A stretch of DNA of 64,000 nucleotides from Mesorhizobium sp. M7A.F.Ca.US.008.03.1.1 (GTDB taxonomy: Bacteria; Pseudomonadota; Alphaproteobacteria; Rhizobiales; Rhizobiaceae). Where the stretch lies: the NCBI RefSeq assembly GCF_003997495.1, contig NZ_RZRU01000001.1, positions 186,001 to 250,000 on the forward strand. The letters are read 5' to 3'. Shown here one piece after another: positions 60,599-64,000 of this stretch; within the stretch, counting starts at the first letter, position 1, and each line of letters opens with the position of its first letter. The translations under genes were made by a program, and so were the position numbers. A model generated the notes under the pieces. The model did no database searches. It worked only from the letters and a program-made list of their open reading frames with translations, and had not been told where the DNA came from.

Positions 60599-62436
60599 GG
60601 CACATCCTCCTGCTTCTGCAGCAGCCGCGTGCGGGTTCGCACGAAGCCGTTTATTCCGGCATGCCGGGCAAACAGCCGCGCTAGCAAGGCCGACAGCAGC
60701 AAGGTGCTTTGCCCGGCCAGCACCGACTGATCGACATGCAGCGTCACTTCGGTGCCACGTCCGAAGCACATCGGCCCGTCGATCTGCAGTCGCTCGATAA
60801 CCGACCGCGAGTCGATGCGCACGATCGAATGCACGTTGCGGGCAAGGCTTGGATCGCCCCGGTCGGCATAAAGATCGAGCAGCGCATGCAGCGGATCAAC
60901 GCCGCGGCCGTCTTTGGCAAGGCTCAAGAAATTGAGCGCCAGCTGCGCCACCAGTCGCCAGGCGAGATCGTCGGCTCGGGATTCACCATCGGCTCCGGCG
61001 GGCAGTGCCGCGGGGATGGCCGGCTGCGGTGGACGCAACGCGCCGAGCAGCCGGACGGATTCGACCGGATCACCGGCCTCCAGCGTCAAGGTCGGATTGT
61101 CGTCGAGGATCGGCAGGTCGCGATTAGTGCAAAGCGCCATGATGTCGAGACGCTTCACCGGCCGGTTCGCGGGGTTTCCAAGCGGCCGCGATACGGCCAG
61201 GAAAACGTCGTCCCCGGTGTATGAGGTGCGGGTCAGGCCGTCACGCCGTTCATCCTCCGTTGCCCGGCGTGGACGCCGCTCCGTCGAATATACCCAGCCG
61301 CTGCCGCGGTTCTGCCCGAGGCTGAACAGCTCCGGTATCTCGGCGTCGCTGCCTTCACTGTCGGCATCCTCGACGCGCAGGACCCGATAGATCTCGAAGT
61401 CGCGCGCCCGCGTGCGGTCGGCGTGCAGCACCTGCCGCGTCTTCCGCTGATCGAGCTCGACGACGTTGCACTCACGCTCGAACAGATTGATGATCGGCGT
61501 CGCGAAAAGCTCGAAATCCGCCGGCGTCAGGTCGGCGAGTTCAGGCACCGGGCGGCGGAACAGGAAGATGATTTCCAGTCCGGCCTCGCATTTGCGCACC
61601 ACCTGTTGCAGTCCCATGACCCGCGCATAGTGAAAGCGCTCCGGCATGACGAAATATTCGCGCAGCAGGCGGTACCCTTCGAATGTCGGACGGGTGCGCG
61701 GCATCAGGGCCTCGTCGTCGCTGATGCCGACCATTTCGGGTGCCGGCAAGGGCGACAGCCGGTTGGTCTTGCCTTCCGGTCGTGCGCCAATGGCCACGCA
61801 AGCGCCGAAAATGGCGTCGAACAGAAGCGGCGCCTTGGTGCGTCCAGCAAAATAGAGGTCGAGCCGGTCGAGCGCCAATTCGTCGAGTTTGCCTTTTCCG
61901 GTCCGCGTCAGCGCGAGGCGCAGCGCCGCCTCGCCGGCGATGCCACCAATCGGTCCGATGCCGGCCGCCGCCAGCGCGCTGCGGTCCTGAAAATAGCTGA
62001 CCGAAGTGATCGCTATCGGCCATAAGGTCATGTCCTGTGCGGTCGAGAACGTGCAGCGCGTTGACAGGCCGGGTTGCAGGCTGGAGACCAGCCGCGTGTT
62101 GCGCTTGACGACGTGGCCGGCCGGCATGATCTGCACCTGCTGTCCGGGTTTCAGCACCGCCATTGCCGTTGCCGGCGCCGGCGTGACGAGATCGGGATAG
62201 AGGACATCGAGCATGCTGCGCGAAAATCGCGAGCGCTCGGCGTCGACCTTTAGTCGGGTACGCGCGGCGAGGAAGGCGACACCGTCCAGCAGCCGTTCGA
62301 CATAAGGATCCGGGCAGGGCACCGTATCGAGGGAGAGGTTGCGCGCCACTGCCGGATGCATGTCGGCGAATTCCGCCGCAAGGCCGCGGATATGGGTCAG
62401 TTCCTCCTCGTAATATTCGATGAAGACCCGGTCCAT
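60562..62436 (-). CDS. tssF: TssF baseplate protein
   Basis: A 624-aa TssF beginning FIEYYEEELTHIRGLAAEFA and DPYVERLLDGVAFLAARTRL, with MAVLKPGQQVQIMPAGHVVK and the C-terminal CFGRGTEVTLHVDQSVLAGQ. Forms the wedge of the baseplate with TssG and TssE. The tssE stop is 2 bp upstream. Confidence 0.95.
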   Translation of the reverse strand: MDRVFIEYYEEELTHIRGLAAEFADMHPAVARNLSLDTVPCPDPYVERLLDGVAFLAARTRLKVDAERSRFSRSMLDVLYPDLVTPAPATAMAVLKPGQQVQIMPAGHVVKRNTRLVSSLQPGLSTRCTFSTAQDMTLWPIAITSVSYFQDRSALAAAGIGPIGGIAGEAALRLALTRTGKGKLDELALDRLDLYFAGRTKAPLLFDAIFGACVAIGARPEGKTNRLSPLPAPEMVGISDDEALMPRTRPTFEGYRLLREYFVMPERFHYARVMGLQQVVRKCEAGLEIIFLFRRPVPELADLTPADFELFATPIINLFERECNVVELDQRKTRQVLHADRTRARDFEIYRVLRVEDADSEGSDAEIPELFSLGQNRGSGWVYSTERRPRRATEDERRDGLTRTSYTGDDVFLAVSRPLGNPANRPVKRLDIMALCTNRDLPILDDNPTLTLEAGDPVESVRLLGALRPPQPAIPAALPAGADGESRADDLAWRLVAQLALNFLSLAKDGRGVDPLHALLDLYADRGDPSLARNVHSIVRIDSRSVIERLQIDGPMCFGRGTEVTLHVDQSVLAGQSTLLLSALLARLFARHAGINGFVRTRTRLLQKQEDVPWPMTPGNRYLI

Positions 62437-62437
62437 C

Positions 62438-63193
62438 TCAGGCGTCCCTAATTTCGGTCCGCGCCAAGCCGTTGTCGAGATTGATCGTGGTGCGCAGGCG
62501 CATGCGTTCCGGTGTGGGCGTCATGATCAGCACGGCGTCTATCTCGATCTTCAGGCCCACGGTCTTGTCGCCGACGGTGACGCTAACCTTCGTCGCGCTT
62601 TCCTTGAGCCGGGGCTCAAAGGTGGCGAGCACCGAGCGGATTTCGCGTGCCAGCACGTCGCGGTCGAAGTCGCGGGACGACCTGCCCGAGAAGGAAGGCA
62701 CGCCGTAATTGACCACGCTTCGACGCACCTCCGGAAAATCTGCGAGCGACGGCGGATTGTCCGCCATCTGCTCGTTTTCCAGGTCGGAAAGCAGCAGCGT
62801 GGCCTCGAAGCGCTCGGTATTGAACAGCGCCTCGATGTCCCGCCGCACTGCTTCCCGCAGCACGCGGGCCGACACCACCACGCCACGGCTTTCGATCTCG
62901 ACGCGGTGCTGGGTCTGAAAGGCCAGGCGATGCAGACGTCGTTTCTGATCGGGCGTCAGCTCCGCATCCGCATCGATGGTCCGCGCACTGCCGGCAACGA
63001 GGGTATCGAGACGGTCCGCGCCAAGCTCGTCCAGCAGGACATGGCGCAGCCCGTCTATCTCCGAGGTCAAGCCCGGCAGGTCGTTGACGAGGCGATCCCA
63101 CAGCGACGGCTGGACCGCCTCGCTTTTCGCCCGCAGGCTGCCCGCGATCTGCTGCTTGCCCGCGCCGGGCCGCCGAACCTCACTTGCCGACAT
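62438..63193 (-). CDS. tssE: TssE (gp25-like) baseplate protein, long form
   Basis: A 251-aa protein. The C-terminal ~150 residues match TssE/gp25 (LREAVRRDIEALFNTERFEA, VRRSVVNYGVPSFSGRSSRD, REIRSVLATFEPRLKES). The N-terminal ~100 residues are an extra segment beginning MSASEVRRPGAGKQQIAGSL and LWDRLVNDLPG. ATG 63193 overlaps the hcp stop by 14 bp. Confidence 0.92.
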   Translation of the reverse strand: MSASEVRRPGAGKQQIAGSLRAKSEAVQPSLWDRLVNDLPGLTSEIDGLRHVLLDELGADRLDTLVAGSARTIDADAELTPDQKRRLHRLAFQTQHRVEIESRGVVVSARVLREAVRRDIEALFNTERFEATLLLSDLENEQMADNPPSLADFPEVRRSVVNYGVPSFSGRSSRDFDRDVLAREIRSVLATFEPRLKESATKVSVTVGDKTVGLKIEIDAVLIMTPTPERMRLRTTINLDNGLARTEIRDA

Positions 63194-63635
63194 AGACATC
63201 CATTTCGGCTTCGTCATTGCCGTCATAGACGAACTTGATCTTCTTGTAGGCGAAGCTGACCTCTTCCTGGATCAGGTCTTCCTCATCCTCTGCCTGCGAC
63301 ATGTCGTATTCCATGATCGAGGCGTCGGTGAGTGTCACGACCAGATAATCCTTGGTCTCGCCATCGATGGTCCGGCGTGCGGAGAACACCACTTCATCAA
63401 GCGCTTTGTTCTCGAACAGGGCCTTTTTCAGATAGGGCGAGGATTTGTCGTAGTGCTTGATGAACTTGATCATGCCCATGGATACGCGCCCACGGCGTGA
63501 CAGCGAATTTGGATCATAAGGTGCGACCATCTTGTAGTCGACGCCATGGATTTCGATCTCGTCATCGTGGCCGTCGCGGGTGCTGGGCCCTTTGATATCG
63601 GGAACCTTCAGAAAACCATCAATCTTGACTGGCAT
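63180..63635 (-). CDS. hcp: Hcp (TssD) tube protein
   Basis: A 151-aa Hcp starting PVKIDGFLKVPDIKGPSTRD and GHDDEIEIHGVDYKM, with SRRGRVSMGMIKFIKHYDKS, SPYLKKALFENKAL and a C-terminal VSFAYKKIKFVYDG. Hexamers stack into the inner tube. GGAGAAAG precedes the ATG. It lies between tssC and tssE. Confidence 0.95.
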   Translation of the reverse strand: MPVKIDGFLKVPDIKGPSTRDGHDDEIEIHGVDYKMVAPYDPNSLSRRGRVSMGMIKFIKHYDKSSPYLKKALFENKALDEVVFSARRTIDGETKDYLVVTLTDASIMEYDMSQAEDEEDLIQEEVSFAYKKIKFVYDGNDEAEMDVYVGK

Positions 63636-63683
63636 TGTCTTTCTCCACCGCTTTCAAACAAAACAAGGTCTGGTTGCTGCAAA

Positions 63684-64000
63684 TCAGGTCTTCACGGACG
63701 GCAGTTCCGATACCAGCCGCAGCGAGGCGTTGATGCCTTCCAACTGGTAATGCGGGCGCAGATAGAAGCGGGCGTTGTAATAACCCGGCCGTCCTTCCAC
63801 GCTGTCCACCTGGACTTCGGCTGCGGCAAGCGGGCGCTTGGCCCGCGCCTTGTCGTCGGCAAAGGCCGGGTTGGCCAGCACGTAGCGGTTGATCCACTCG
63901 GTCAGCCATATCTGCATGTCGGAGCGTTCCTTGAACGAGCCGACCTTGTCGCGCGCAATCGCCTTGAGATAGTGCGCGAAGCGCGAGACCGGAAAGAGAT
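63684..64000 (-). CDS. tssC: TssC sheath protein, C-terminal part (cut by the window edge)
   Basis: The last ~105 residues of TssC: LFPVSRFAHYLKAIARDKVG, IWLTEWINRYVLANPAFADD and the highly typical ARFYLRPHYQLEGINASLRL before the stop. The gene enters from the right edge. With TssB (not in view) it would form the contractile sheath. Confidence 0.95.
   Translation of the reverse strand, partial: LFPVSRFAHYLKAIARDKVGSFKERSDMQIWLTEWINRYVLANPAFADDKARAKRPLAAAEVQVDSVEGRPGYYNARFYLRPHYQLEGINASLRLVSELPSVKT

Overview
The window looks like chromosomal or large-plasmid DNA from an alphaproteobacterium of the Rhizobiales, most like Mesorhizobium. The reasons are GC-rich coding sequence, a rhizobial-type DUF1236 protein, an amino-acid ABC transporter next to a sugar ABC transporter, and a type VI secretion (T6SS) cluster whose TssL proteins carry OmpA domains. 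The species assignment is inference from gene content. No rRNA, tRNA, CRISPR array or intact insertion sequence was seen.

Left part (1-5.2 kb): a worn region with an ArgE-like remnant, a sigma-factor-like fragment, an intact CHASE-PAS-GGDEF-EAL cyclic-di-GMP protein, and a PAP2 phosphatase gene broken by a frameshift and an in-frame TGA.

Catabolic region (5.2-18.9 kb): a divergent LacI regulator with tandem palindromic operators, a polar-amino-acid type ABC transporter (binding protein plus a fused permease-ATPase), a FAD oxidoreductase and a second LacI regulator. Then comes an operon of a FrlB-like SIS deglycase, sugar-binding protein, two sugar permeases, a FrlC-like epimerase, a FrlD-like PfkB kinase and a second FAD oxidoreductase. 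The FrlB-FrlC-FrlD trio points to catabolism of Amadori compounds (fructosyl-amino acids, possibly santhopine-like opines). An 18-bp perfect palindrome sits in the likely promoter of the operon.

Worn spacer (18.9-21.9 kb): a small conserved-looking protein, a broken excisionase-like gene, and an intact DUF1236 gene with a hairpin terminator.

Envelope and caspase region (21.9-33.4 kb): three secreted caspase-like proteins, each with a different C-terminal part (Sel1 repeats, a CXXCH segment, a peptidoglycan-binding-like segment). They are mixed with a small lipoprotein, a YceI-OmpA fusion, an OmpA protein, a DUF6931-like protein, an M23 peptidase-transglycosylase fusion and a DUF1036 protein.

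T6SS region (33.4-64 kb): from the right edge leftward, tssC(partial)-hcp-tssE-tssF-tssG-tagH-tssJ-tssK-tssL-tssM-tagF, then DUF2169 adaptor, thiolase-like protein, DUF4150-nuclease effector and candidate immunity protein. A plus-strand unit carries vgrG and two small partners. A second set on the minus strand, FHA-TssL-TssM-PP2C phosphatase-Ser/Thr kinase, runs on into DUF1036, the M23-SLT hydrolase and the third caspase. The cluster thus has two membrane-complex sets and a threonine-phosphorylation switch, and it appears physically joined to the caspase/cell-wall module. tssA, tssB and tssH are not in view and may lie beyond the right edge.
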